From Streptomyces iakyrus (GTDB taxonomy: Bacteria; Actinomycetota; Actinomycetes; Streptomycetales; Streptomycetaceae), in NCBI RefSeq assembly GCF_000717055.1, contig NZ_JNXI01000019.1, positions 62,001 to 126,000 of the forward strand: DNA of 64,000 bases, given 5' to 3'. The notes beneath the pieces are model-generated. The model saw only the letters and a program-made list of their open reading frames with translations. It was not told the DNA's origin and did not search any database. A program made the position numbers and the translations under genes. Shown in pieces: positions 56,001-64,000 of the stretch (position 1 is its first letter; every line of letters starts with the position of its first letter).

Positions 56001-57610
56001 ACACCGTCTTCAGCGGCAACGCCCAGGCGATGTCCCTCGTCGGCTTCTCCGCCGTCGCCACGATCACGCTGCTGCTGTGCGTGATGACCGGCCCGGACCG
56101 GGACGACCTGGACGAGTTCTACACCGGCTACAGCTCCCTGTCCCCCATGCGCAACGGCCTGGCGATCGCCGGTGACTACATCTCCGCCGCGACCGTCCTC
56201 GGCACCGGCGGGGTCATCGCCCTGTTCGGCTACGACGGGATCGTGCTGGCGCTGAGCACGGCCCTGTCCCTGATGCTGCTGATGTTCCTGCTGGCCGAAC
56301 CGCTGCGCAACGCGGGCCGGTTCACCATGGGCGACGCCCTGACCCGCCGGATGCCGGGACGCGCGGTCCGTATCGCCGCCTGTGCGGTGACCCTGGCGGC
56401 GCTGGTGCCGCTGATGCTCGTCCAGCTGGCGGGGACCGGGCAGCTGATGGCGTTCATCCTCGGCTTCTCGGGCGAGTCACTCCAGACCGGCTGCATCATC
56501 GGCGTGGGTGCGCTGATGATCAGCTACGCGGCGATCGGCGGGATGAAGGGCACCGCCCTCATCCAGATCCTGAAGATCGTGATGCTGCTCGGCTCCGGCA
56601 TGGTGGTCGCGGTACTGATCCTTAACCGGTTCGACTGGGACCCGGGCGCCCTGTTCGACGCGGCCGCCCAGAACAGCGGAGTGGGATCGGCGTTCCTCTC
56701 CTCGGGCCTGCAGTTCGCGGGCGGCCCCAGCCCCGACCTGGACATGATCACCGCGCAGCTGACGGTGGTCCTCGGCGGCGGCGTCCTGCCGCACGTCACC
56801 ATGCGCATGTACACGGCCTCCAGTGCCCGGCAGGTGCGGCGCTCGATGTCCTGGGCGGTGTCGGGTGTGGCACTGTTCGTGCTGGTCATCACGGTCGTCG
56901 GCTTCGGCGCGACCGCGCTGATCGGGCGGAAGCTGATCGCGCAGGTCGACCCGCAGGGCAACACGGCCTATCTGCTGGGGTCGCAGGCCGCGTTCGGGCG
57001 GGACGTGTCGTCGGCGGAGACGTTCCTGTTCACCACCGTCACCACGGCGGTCTTCCTCACACTGCTCGCCTCCGTCGCCGGCATGATCCTGGCCTGCGCC
57101 AACTCCCTCGCGCACGACGTGTTCGCGGCCCGGGTGCAGGAGATGTCGCCACGGCGCGAGATGACCGTGGCCCGGCTGTCGGCCCTGGCCGTGGGCGTCC
57201 CCGCGATCCTCCTGGCCACCCAGGTCCAGCACCGCAGCCTGCAACCGCTGGTCACGCTGTCCTTCTGCCTGGGCGCCTCGGCCATCGCGCCCGCGCTGGT
57301 CTACAGCCTCTTCTGGCGCCGCTACACGCGAACGGGCCTGCTCAGCACCCTCATCGGCGGCTCTCTCGCCGTCCTGGTGCTGATGCCGGGCACCAACCTG
57401 GTCTCCGGCTCACCGGTATCAGCTTTCCCCGAAGCCGACTTCAACTGGTTCCCGTTCACCACGACGGGCCTGCTCTCGATACCCCTGGGCTTCGCCTGCG
57501 GCTGGCTGGGCACGATCGCCTCCGGCCGCCGGAAGTCGGAGGAGCAGCGCCACCAGTACGAAGCGGTGGAGGGCTGGATCCTGGCGGGCGCGGTACGCAG
57601 GGACAACTGA
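55997..57610 (+). CDS. ActP-type sodium/solute symporter (acetate permease family)
   Basis: 537 residues with about 14 helices, ending in a hydrophilic tail. SSS family core: DEFYTGYSSLSPMRNGLAIA, GDYISAATVLGTGGVIALFGYDG, LAEPLRNAGRFTMGDALTRR and GAISYAAIGGMKGTALIQ-like segments, matching ActP acetate/glyoxylate permeases. GTG at 55997 overlaps the DUF485 stop as GTGA with GGGAGG upstream, so the pair is coupled and likely functions together. Confidence 0.9.
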   Translation: MNTVFSGNAQAMSLVGFSAVATITLLLCVMTGPDRDDLDEFYTGYSSLSPMRNGLAIAGDYISAATVLGTGGVIALFGYDGIVLALSTALSLMLLMFLLAEPLRNAGRFTMGDALTRRMPGRAVRIAACAVTLAALVPLMLVQLAGTGQLMAFILGFSGESLQTGCIIGVGALMISYAAIGGMKGTALIQILKIVMLLGSGMVVAVLILNRFDWDPGALFDAAAQNSGVGSAFLSSGLQFAGGPSPDLDMITAQLTVVLGGGVLPHVTMRMYTASSARQVRRSMSWAVSGVALFVLVITVVGFGATALIGRKLIAQVDPQGNTAYLLGSQAAFGRDVSSAETFLFTTVTTAVFLTLLASVAGMILACANSLAHDVFAARVQEMSPRREMTVARLSALAVGVPAILLATQVQHRSLQPLVTLSFCLGASAIAPALVYSLFWRRYTRTGLLSTLIGGSLAVLVLMPGTNLVSGSPVSAFPEADFNWFPFTTTGLLSIPLGFACGWLGTIASGRRKSEEQRHQYEAVEGWILAGAVRRDN

Positions 57611-57636
57611 CGGGGAATCCGGGCCGACCGGCCCAC

Positions 57637-57690
57637 ACGCCACGCATGCGTGCACGCACACATGCATGCCTGCACGCACGCACGCCGAGT
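57637..57690. repeat. Alternating purine-pyrimidine tract
   Basis: About 50 bases of mainly CA/CG/TG alternation (CACGCATGCGTGCACGCACA and more), including the palindromes GCATGC and GCGTGCACGC. It stands between convergent genes and could form left-handed or cruciform DNA under supercoiling. Confidence 0.6.
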
Positions 57691-57724
57691 GCCGCCCCGT
57701 CACGGGCAACCGAGGGGGCGGCAC
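57689..57724. terminator. Hairpin terminator
   Basis: 10-bp stem GTGCCGCCCC / GGGGCGGCAC with a 16-base loop, between the symporter and the coiled-coil gene. Confidence 0.7.
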
Positions 57725-57753
57725 CGGTGACGGGCCGCAGGCCGCCGGCGGTG

Positions 57754-58641
57754 TCACTCCGCCGCCGCCCGTCCCGCCCACGCCGTCAGGCTGGTGTGGA
57801 CGCGGTCGATGTGGGCGAGGGCGTCGTCCCGCTGCCCGGCGTGCGCGCGGAGGACCCGGTCCGTCTCCGCCTCCACGGCCTCCGCGTGCTCCCGGGCCCG
57901 GGCGACCAGCTCCGCCGCACGGGCGTGCGCCTCTTCCTCCAGGTCGCGGGCGGAGTCCTCGGCGTCGGCGAAGGCCTGCTCGGCCTCGGACAGTTCTGCC
58001 TCGGCGCTCGTCACCGCCTCGTCGTGGTGCGCGTCGAGGGCCGCTTCGCGGGCGGTCTCCTCCCGTTCCGTCTCCGCCCACCGCTCGGCGCGTTCCTTGT
58101 CCTGCTCGGCCAGCATCCCGGAGGTGCGCTGCCGCATCTCCCGCAAGGCGGCCAGGGCCTCGTCCCGATGCTCCTGGGCCTCGCGCCGGGCCGCGGCCAG
58201 GGTCTCGTCGGCCTCGGCGTGCGCGGCGAGAAGCCGCTGCCGGGCGCGCTCGTCGGCCTCGGCGCGTACGGTCTCGGCATGCGCCCGTGCGGATTCGCGC
58301 ACGCCGGCTGCGGAGGCCCGCGCCTCGTCCACGAGTTGGCGCGCCTCTTCTCGCGCCCCCTCCCGTACGGCCGCGGCCTCCTGCTCGCCGAGTTCGAAGA
58401 GCCGGTGTGCCCGGTCGCCGAGCGTGGCGTAGTTCTGCGGGGCCAGCCGGGCCACGGCCTCGCGCAGCCGGGCCAGTTCCTCGTCCATCCGCCGGGCGAG
58501 CACCGTCAGGCGGGCTGCTCGCTCCCAGCCCGCGTCCCGGTCCGCGGAGAGGGCCTCGGCGTACGCGTCGACCTGCTCGGGACGGTAGCCGCGTCCCCGC
58601 ACGGCCGTGAAGCCGTGCGGGGACGCCGTCGCGCTGCTCAT
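57754..58641 (-). CDS. DivIVA-like coiled-coil protein
   Basis: 295 residues. N-terminal FTAVRGRGYRPEQVDAYAEAL is the DivIVA-type entry segment, then a nearly continuous coiled coil (about 60-280) rich in Ala/Glu/Arg (EEARQLVDEARASAAGVRES, RREAQEHRDEALAALREM). Similar proteins in Streptomyces are annotated as cellulose-binding or cytoskeletal (FilP-like); this one is shorter. It may help organise cell poles. ATG at 58641 has AGGGG upstream. Confidence 0.85.
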   Translation of the reverse strand: MSSATASPHGFTAVRGRGYRPEQVDAYAEALSADRDAGWERAARLTVLARRMDEELARLREAVARLAPQNYATLGDRAHRLFELGEQEAAAVREGAREEARQLVDEARASAAGVRESARAHAETVRAEADERARQRLLAAHAEADETLAAARREAQEHRDEALAALREMRQRTSGMLAEQDKERAERWAETEREETAREAALDAHHDEAVTSAEAELSEAEQAFADAEDSARDLEEEAHARAAELVARAREHAEAVEAETDRVLRAHAGQRDDALAHIDRVHTSLTAWAGRAAAE

Positions 58642-58785
58642 CCGGACCCCTCTCCACCACATCGACGTAAAGTCGCGCCAGAAATGGGATGATTCAGCGC
58701 ACATCTTGGTGGATCAGACGGAAGTGTTCACAACGCGACACTCCGCTCGGAGCACGGGGCTCCGCGGCCGCACGGGCGGCGGCCA

Positions 58786-59247
58786 TCAGCCCCAGGTGGT
58801 GCCCGCGGGCTCCTGGATGGTCGTGTTGATGCGGTTGAACATGTTCGTGACCGAGACGGTGAGGATCAGCGCGGAGAGCTCCTTCTCGTCGAAGTGGTCG
58901 GCCACCTCGTCCCACAGCGCGTCCGGCACCGACTCCCCCGAGAGGTCGGAAAGCCGCGTTATCGCCTCCGTCAGCTTCAGAGCCGCGCGCTCGGCGTCCG
59001 AGAAGAAGGGCGCGTGCCGCCAGGCGGCGACGCCCGCGATGCGCTCCTCGCTCACCCCGGCCTTGCGGAGGTTGGCCACGTGCCCGTGCACGCAGGCACC
59101 GCAGCCGTTGATCTGGCTGGCGCGCAGCCCGACGATCTCCGCCACGTCCTGCGCCAGGCCGCCTTCCCCGATCGCCTGGAAGAGGGTGCCGATGCCCTTC
59201 ATCGCGCCGGAAAGGACGTACGCCGGGTTCGTCATCCGTGCCTGCAT
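58786..59247 (-). CDS. AhpD-like alkylhydroperoxidase (carboxymuconolactone decarboxylase family)
   Basis: 153 residues. The redox motif INGCGACVHGHVANLRKAG has the CxxC pair followed by His as in AhpD; the surrounding VGLRASQ and WDEVADHFDEKELSALIL segments fit the carboxymuconolactone decarboxylase family. Peroxidase or thiol-disulfide role. GGAGG lies 8 bases before ATG 59247. Such genes often precede an ECF sigma factor, but none is adjacent here. Confidence 0.9.
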   Translation of the reverse strand: MQARMTNPAYVLSGAMKGIGTLFQAIGEGGLAQDVAEIVGLRASQINGCGACVHGHVANLRKAGVSEERIAGVAAWRHAPFFSDAERAALKLTEAITRLSDLSGESVPDALWDEVADHFDEKELSALILTVSVTNMFNRINTTIQEPAGTTWG

Positions 59248-59355
59248 GATCTCTGCCTCCTGTGTCGGCGGTGCGTCGTGCGTCGCTGTCACTGCACTGA
59301 CGGAGCGGCGCAGGCAGGTGTGACAGCCCGGCGCGAAGAATTTCGGCACGGGCAT

Positions 59356-59396
59356 GAAAAAGCCGGGCCCGGTCGTACGAACGACCGGACCCGGCT
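59356..59396 (-). terminator. Rho-independent terminator of the deaminase/SUKH operon
   Basis: Stem AGCCGGGTCCGGTCGT / ACGACCGGGCCCGGCT with one mismatch and a 4-base loop, followed by TTTTT on the minus strand. It begins 27 bases after the end of the long gene. Confidence 0.85.
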
Positions 59397-59422
59397 CCGT
59401 GCGGCACCTCAGCGGCGACGGC

Positions 59423-62362
59423 TCACAGCAGGCCGTCCCACATCTGCTCCAGCAGCACCGACCACCAGCTCTCCGGCGAGCCCAGCGCCGCCGGGTCGAG
59501 CGCGGCCAGCTGGGCCTGGAAGTCGACGGTCCAGCGGCCCGCCTGCTCCTGGTTCAGCCCGAACCGCAGCCGCCACATCCGCCCGAGCAGCGCCAGACAG
59601 CGGGCGAACTCCGGCAGCCCGGTGTTCACGAACTGGGGCGGCACGGGCGCCCCGCCCGGACCCGCCTCCACCGGCACGGCGACGATGTTCGCCGTGCCGT
59701 ACTGCACGCAGATCGCCTTGCCGAAGTCGCTGCCCATCACCAGGTAGGAACCCGCGTCCGAGGCCGGCTGCACACCGCGCTCGGCCGCCAGCTCCGCCAG
59801 CGTCGGAACGGGCCGCCCCGGCTGGGCCTGCGCCCAGAAGAACGGGCCCATGTCCATCGGCAGCCCGGCCGCCACCAGCGTGTGCGCCACCACCGGCGGC
59901 ACGCCCTGCCGCGACACGGCCGCTTGCTCGAACCGGAACACCCCCGGCCCGAACGCGGCACCCAGCTCCTGCCCGATGGCCTCCGGCGGGATCGGCGGCG
60001 CCGGCTGCACCGGCGGCAGCGGCGCGCGCACCGGAGCCGGACGCGCCGGGCCGTCCGCCACCTGGTGCAACTCGCCCTGGTGGGCCAGCAGCTGCTGCAT
60101 GCCCTGCTGCCGGCTCGCGTGGTCGGTGCCGTACGGGGCGATGCTCGTGATGCGCGCCTGCGGCCACTGCTCCCGGATCATCCGCGCGCAGTACGCGCCC
60201 GGCAGCTCGCACGACTCCAGCTCGGTGTGCAGCTCAAGCACCTGGTCCGGGGGCACGTTCATGGCCCGCAGCTCGTGGAAGATCTGCCACTCCGGGTGCG
60301 GCGTGCCCGGCGCCGAACGCCGGATCAGCTGCTGCTCGGAACCGTCCTGCGCGCGGTAGCGCAGCACGGCCTGGTAGCCGGGGCCCACGGTCGGCTGCCC
60401 GGTGGGCTGCTGCGGATAGCCGTACGCCGGCGGCTGCCCGGGGGCGGGCTGGCCGGGCGGCGGCATCGCACCCGGAGGCATGGCACCCGGAGGCATCGCG
60501 CCGGGCGGCATACCCGGAGGCATCGCCCCGGGCACCCCGCCGTGCGGCACGGGCGGCGGGCCACCAGGTGCGCCAGGTGCTCCCGGGGCTCCCGGGGCAG
60601 CGGGCGGCGCGCCGGGTGCCTGCGGCGGCGGAGGCACGCCCGGGCCGCCCGCCGGAGGCGTGGCCAGCATGGTCTCCGCGTGATGCACGGGACCCGGGCC
60701 GCCCGGAGCACCCGGAGCACCGGGCGGCTGCGGCGCGCCCGGCGGGTGAGGAGCGCCGGGGGCTCCCGGAGGACCGGGCGGCTGCGGAGGCTGCGGCGCG
60801 CCCGGGCCCGGCCGGCCGGGGTCGGCGAACATCGTGGCGGCATGGTGGACGCCCCCAGGAGGCGTACCACCAGGGGCGCCGGGCGGCTGCGGCGCGCCGG
60901 GGGGACCAGGCGGCTGCGGCGCGCCCGGCCCCTGCGGAGACCCGGCCCCCGCAGAACTGCCCGAGCCGCTCGGCCCGCTCGGCGCACCGGGACCCTGGGA
61001 ACCGGGCCCTCCCGGCCCGTCAGGACCCAGCGCCGACACGAGCTGCGTCGGCACGTAACCGCCCGCCGGAGTACCCGGAGCCCCGGGCCCCGACGGCGGG
61101 GGCGTGCTGCCCGGCCGCGCTCCCGGCGCACCCGGAGCACCCGGAGCACCCGGCGGAGGCGGCGTGGTCGGACCCGTGCCCCGCCCACGGCCCGGCGGCG
61201 GAGCCGCCTTGCTGGTCGCGGCGTCGGCGATGTCCCCGGCGTTGGGCGCGAGCGGCCGCTCCGGCGCACCCGGCCCGGCAGGACCGGCACCCACTCCCTG
61301 CGGATAGCCGTACGGCTGCCCACCCGGCACCGGCGGAGGCGTACTGCCCTGCGGCACCCCGCCGGGCGGCGTCCCCGGTACACCGGGCGCGCCGGCCGGG
61401 CCCGGGGGATAGCCGTATCCCGGGCCGCCCGCGGGACCGGAGCCCGGGGCGTTCGGACCGTCCACCGCCGGCGTCACCGCGGTCGGCGGAAGCTGACTGC
61501 CGCCCGACATCAGGGCCGTGTGCGCGTCGGGCGTCGACGACGGCGGTGGCGGCGTGGCACCGTCGGCCTCGCTCAGCGGCGGCGCGAAGACCGTCGCGGG
61601 CAGCGGTACGGAACGGTCGTCACCCGCGTCGCCGTTGGTGTCCGTACCGGCCCAGGGCGTCGCCCCCTCCGGCACGCCCGGCGCGGCGGAACCACCCGGA
61701 CCGGCGGCCGAGCCGTGGCCCGCCTCAGCATCACTCCCCCCGGCGGCCGGCCACGCCGTACCGCTCCCGGGCGCGACGGGCGCCCCGTGAGCGGGAGTCG
61801 CACCGCCCCCGGCCGAGGCACCGGAGGCGGAACCGGAACCGGAAGCCGACCCACCGGAAGAAGCCGGACCACCGCCGGCACCCGCAGAACCCGCGGGAGC
61901 CGCAGGAACCGAAGGGGCCGCGGTAGCCGAAGGCGCCGCAGGAACCGAACCCGTCTCACCGGCCCCCGCACCCCGCCGATCCGGAATCCCCAGCTTGTCC
62001 GCCGCATCCTGCAACCACTCCGGCGGAGTCAGCAGGAACGACGTCTGATTCAGATCCACCCGCGCGGCAGGCGCCGCCGGAGCCGGCTCCTCCGCCACAT
62101 CCGGACGGCCGTACTCCTCCTCGTACCGGCGGATCACCTCACCCACCGGCAGCCCGGGCCACAACGTCGCCTCACCGCTGTCCCGCGCGATCACCAGCCG
62201 CTGCGCGCCGCCGTCCGACCGCGGCCCGTCCGCCCGGTCCTCGGCCCACACCACGAACCCGAGGTCGAACTCCCGCACCCGCACCTCACGATGCTGGTAC
62301 GCCGGGAGATCCCCGTTGATCCACTCTTCCGCGCGCTCCTGCGCCTGCGCGAAGGTCACCAT
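59423..62362 (-). CDS. Deaminase-fold and SUKH-4-like domain fusion with long collagen-like linker
   Basis: 979 residues. An N-terminal domain (1-115) shows EFDLGFVVWAEDR and WPGLPVGEVIRRYEEEYG, reminiscent of YrhB/Imm35-type proteins. A Gly/Pro/Ala-rich linker (about 125-655) follows with collagen-like triplets. A deaminase-like domain then shows His689-Pro-Glu691 (PHPEW) and Cys718-x6-Cys725 in ESCELPGAYCARM, the zinc-ligand pattern of XOO_2897-type nucleic-acid deaminases. The C-terminal region (about 790-979) has FEQAAVSRQGVPP and MGSDFGKAICVQYGTANIVA, typical of SUKH-4 proteins. Such domains are known from toxin-immunity systems; here they are fused. GAGG precedes ATG 62362; the upstream SUKH gene ends 8 bases before. 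Confidence 0.8.
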   Translation of the reverse strand: MVTFAQAQERAEEWINGDLPAYQHREVRVREFDLGFVVWAEDRADGPRSDGGAQRLVIARDSGEATLWPGLPVGEVIRRYEEEYGRPDVAEEPAPAAPAARVDLNQTSFLLTPPEWLQDAADKLGIPDRRGAGAGETGSVPAAPSATAAPSVPAAPAGSAGAGGGPASSGGSASGSGSASGASAGGGATPAHGAPVAPGSGTAWPAAGGSDAEAGHGSAAGPGGSAAPGVPEGATPWAGTDTNGDAGDDRSVPLPATVFAPPLSEADGATPPPPSSTPDAHTALMSGGSQLPPTAVTPAVDGPNAPGSGPAGGPGYGYPPGPAGAPGVPGTPPGGVPQGSTPPPVPGGQPYGYPQGVGAGPAGPGAPERPLAPNAGDIADAATSKAAPPPGRGRGTGPTTPPPPGAPGAPGAPGARPGSTPPPSGPGAPGTPAGGYVPTQLVSALGPDGPGGPGSQGPGAPSGPSGSGSSAGAGSPQGPGAPQPPGPPGAPQPPGAPGGTPPGGVHHAATMFADPGRPGPGAPQPPQPPGPPGAPGAPHPPGAPQPPGAPGAPGGPGPVHHAETMLATPPAGGPGVPPPPQAPGAPPAAPGAPGAPGAPGGPPPVPHGGVPGAMPPGMPPGAMPPGAMPPGAMPPPGQPAPGQPPAYGYPQQPTGQPTVGPGYQAVLRYRAQDGSEQQLIRRSAPGTPHPEWQIFHELRAMNVPPDQVLELHTELESCELPGAYCARMIREQWPQARITSIAPYGTDHASRQQGMQQLLAHQGELHQVADGPARPAPVRAPLPPVQPAPPIPPEAIGQELGAAFGPGVFRFEQAAVSRQGVPPVVAHTLVAAGLPMDMGPFFWAQAQPGRPVPTLAELAAERGVQPASDAGSYLVMGSDFGKAICVQYGTANIVAVPVEAGPGGAPVPPQFVNTGLPEFARCLALLGRMWRLRFGLNQEQAGRWTVDFQAQLAALDPAALGSPESWWSVLLEQMWDGLL

Positions 62363-62370
62363 CGCCGACC

Positions 62371-63375
62371 TCACTCCCCCACGGCCGAGGACGACACCGC
62401 GACCACCGGCACCACACGCGCGAACCCGCCGTCCACCATCAGGTTCGCCACCGTCTCCAACTCCGGCGGGTCGCCCGCCAGCCGCGACAGGAAGACATCG
62501 AAGTCGTCCCCGCACGGCAGCAGCAGCCGCTCCACGCGCTCCGCCGGCGGAACCGAGGGATCCACGTCCCGCGCGTCGTCGTACGCGCAGAACCACACGG
62601 ACCCGATGCGCTCGCCCTTCACCTTCACGGCCAGCAGCCCGCCCTGGACGAAGGCGACCCCCAGATAGTCCTTGGTCAGATGGTCACGCAGACACTTGTT
62701 GACGTACACCAGGTCATTGACCGCGGCCTCGTCCCGCACCGTGAAGAACGGCTGGTCCACGAGCAGCCCCAGCTCCGCGTCCAGCGCGGCACCCACCGGC
62801 GCACAGCCGCCCGCCGCCTTCAGGAACGACCGGTACGCACCCGGCAGCCGGTAGCCGAGGTCCTCCTCGACCCCCTGCACCTGCGACTCCGTCACCGCCA
62901 CACCCGACTTCGGCAGCCCGAAGTGCGCCGGACGCGTCTCCTGCAACGGCCGCGTCCCCCGCTTGGAGTGGTCGACACCCGACGTCGCCACACCCCCGTG
63001 ATGCCGCAGCAGCGCCTTCACCTCGACCGGCACCAGCTCCAGCCGCCGCGACCCCACCACGTGGTGCCACGTCCAGCCGTGCGGCGTCGCCACCGCCGGC
63101 ACCGTGTCCCACAACTCGTGCCCGGACGCCGACAGCGCCGTGTTCGCCGACACGTAGTCCGTCAGCCGCAACTCGTCGACACCGAAACCCTCCGGCGGCT
63201 CCGCGATCTCCGCGGCCGCACGCGCGTAAGCCGAGAAGTCGGGGTAACCATGCTCGTCGACCCGTACCCCTCTCGGGTGACGGGCCGCGCGGACCGGATC
63301 CGGGAAATGCACGACCTGCCCGGCGTAGGCCGCGTTCGGCGGCGCGGCTTGCTGCCCGAGCCGACCTGTCGTCAT
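62371..63375 (-). CDS. SMI1/KNR4 (SUKH-1) family protein
   Basis: 334 residues. C-terminal SUKH fold (about 165-330): VTESQVQGVEEDLGYRLPGA, YRSFLKAAGGCAPVG, then DYLGVAFVQGGLLAVKVKG and IGSVWFCAYDDARDVD with the usual late beta strand. The N-terminal half (1-155) is unusual, ending in a HHVVGSRRLELVPVEVKALL region. SUKH proteins are immunity factors for nuclease or deaminase toxins, and this one leads the operon with the deaminase fusion. GGGGG lies 8-10 bases before ATG 63375. Confidence 0.88.
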   Translation of the reverse strand: MTTGRLGQQAAPPNAAYAGQVVHFPDPVRAARHPRGVRVDEHGYPDFSAYARAAAEIAEPPEGFGVDELRLTDYVSANTALSASGHELWDTVPAVATPHGWTWHHVVGSRRLELVPVEVKALLRHHGGVATSGVDHSKRGTRPLQETRPAHFGLPKSGVAVTESQVQGVEEDLGYRLPGAYRSFLKAAGGCAPVGAALDAELGLLVDQPFFTVRDEAAVNDLVYVNKCLRDHLTKDYLGVAFVQGGLLAVKVKGERIGSVWFCAYDDARDVDPSVPPAERVERLLLPCGDDFDVFLSRLAGDPPELETVANLMVDGGFARVVPVVAVSSSAVGE

Positions 63376-63773
63376 GGCGGTTGCCCCCTGCGGCACTCTG
63401 TACGACCCGTATTGACCACCCTTGGCACACTACGACCCGTATCGACTGTCACGTCTTGTTTCTCGACTCCACTGCACCTCGGCGCAGTTCACCGCACCTC
63501 ACTGCACGCCCCGGCCCCGCGGATCACCCTCCGGTTCACGACATCGAACCCCGAACGGATCACCGCATCGCCCGCGGTGCCGACAGCCTATGCGGTACGA
63601 CGACACCGGTCACCGGCACCGGCCGGCACCCCCCTCCGCTTCCGTGACCAGCCGTCACCCCACCGTGACGGCACACCCCGCTCCGGGCGTGTCGCCGCGC
63701 CCCAGCTTCCGCACCAGCCACGGCATTTGGCAGTCTGTGACCCCCGGGGGGATGCACGGAGGGGAAGACGATC
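63376..63773. promoter_or_regulatory. Divergent promoter region of the SUKH and YwqJ-like genes
   Basis: 398 bases without a gene. TACGACCCGTATTGAC (63401-63416) and TACGACCCGTATCGAC (63431-63446) are direct repeats with a 30-bp pitch, each containing the near-palindrome TACG-acc-CGTA. CACTGCAC occurs twice further right. The repeats lie 26-71 bases upstream of the SUKH start, where a regulator could bind. Confidence 0.55.
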
Positions 63774-64000
63774 ATGAACGCCACGCAGACGGGACCACAC
63801 ACCGGCCGGTCCGCCGACCCACGAAACAGCGACCCCAGAGGCGCAACCCGCGACACCGGCCCCCAGGACGGCGACCCACGGGCCACCGACCCCCGGGGCG
63901 GCGACCCCCGCATCGGCTGGAGCACCACCGAATCAGCCCACGCCCCCGCCCTCCGGCACCGCCGCGACGGCATCCTCCCCACCGTCGCCGCCGCCCTCTC
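63774..64000 (+). CDS. YwqJ-like deaminase, N-terminal fragment
   Basis: 75 codons reach the window edge. The N-terminus is Asp-Pro-Arg-rich (SADPRNSDPRGATRD, DPRATDPRGGDPRIGW), then RHRRDGILPTVAAAL, a sequence that I recall from the start of Streptomyces YwqJ-related putative deaminases. The catalytic part is not visible. GGAGGGG lies upstream of ATG 63774. Divergent from the SUKH gene, sharing its promoter region. Confidence 0.65.
   Translation, partial: MNATQTGPHTGRSADPRNSDPRGATRDTGPQDGDPRATDPRGGDPRIGWSTTESAHAPALRHRRDGILPTVAAAL

Noticed and set aside
59354..62668. 1104-residue plus-strand frame opposite the deaminase fusion
   Set aside because: Arg/His/Pro-rich mirror frame of a Gly/Pro-coding repeat region; no start signal or domain.

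Overview
The window is high-GC Streptomyces-type chromosome. GC is about 70 percent, GTG starts are frequent, coding is dense, and there are two Rpf/LysM proteins, a DivIC-like gene, a Bax inhibitor family protein and a tRNA-Leu with anticodon UAA matching bldA. From memory the gene order resembles the S. coelicolor segment running from the hut genes to mfd. I could not run any comparison, so the species is not assigned.

Layout. 1-0.5 kb: truncated glycoside-hydrolase-like gene. 0.5-9.3 kb: histidine-utilisation operon (hutU, an M20 amidohydrolase, hutF, hutI) on the minus strand, then a PLP decarboxylase, a membrane protein and an RpiR/SIS regulator whose promoter shares a heptamer with the hutU promoter. 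9.4-19.2 kb: membrane protein, SDR with a divergent HTH regulator, cystathionine beta-synthase, GDSL esterase, thiolase, small hypothetical genes and a Bax inhibitor family protein. 19.3-24.5 kb: pobA-like gene, bldA and a MacB/FtsX-type ABC pair. 24.6-31.2 kb: cyclopropane-fatty-acid-synthase-like methyltransferase, type II NADH dehydrogenase with Rex-like operators, the ppx-DUF501-divIC cluster and enolase. 31.5-39.2 kb: rpfA with a c-di-AMP-type riboswitch, a second rpf gene, cytochrome P450, mazG, a SurA-like lipoprotein, and a Ser/Thr kinase with its membrane partner. 39.4-46.8 kb: acetyltransferase, lipoprotein HNH nuclease, orphan antitoxin-like gene, mfd and a DUF2079 membrane protein. 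47-52.9 kb: a second ABC pair paralogous to the first, an MFS exporter and an acetyltransferase. 53-58.6 kb: Tat-exported glycosidase carrying the only in-frame TTA codon I found, a DUF485/ActP-type symporter pair and a coiled-coil protein. 58.8-64 kb: AhpD-like protein, then a three-gene deaminase/SUKH locus.

How the parts connect. The hut genes overlap translationally and would convert urocanate to glutamate through imidazolonepropionate, formiminoglutamate and formylglutamate; the M20 enzyme is the likeliest catalyst of the last step. bldA decodes UUA, so the secreted glycosidase at 53-55.3 kb is a predicted bldA-dependent gene on the same segment. ndh and surA carry operator-like repeats with Rex or Crp geometry. 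rpfA joins second-messenger control to cell-wall remodelling.

The right end is the best candidate for a poorly described system: a 979-residue protein joining a deaminase fold and a SUKH-4-like domain through a very long collagen-like Gly/Pro/Ala linker, an overlapping-operon SMI1/KNR4 protein, and a divergent YwqJ-like deaminase cut by the window edge. These families are known from polymorphic toxin-immunity systems, but here they sit among housekeeping genes with no visible secretion genes.
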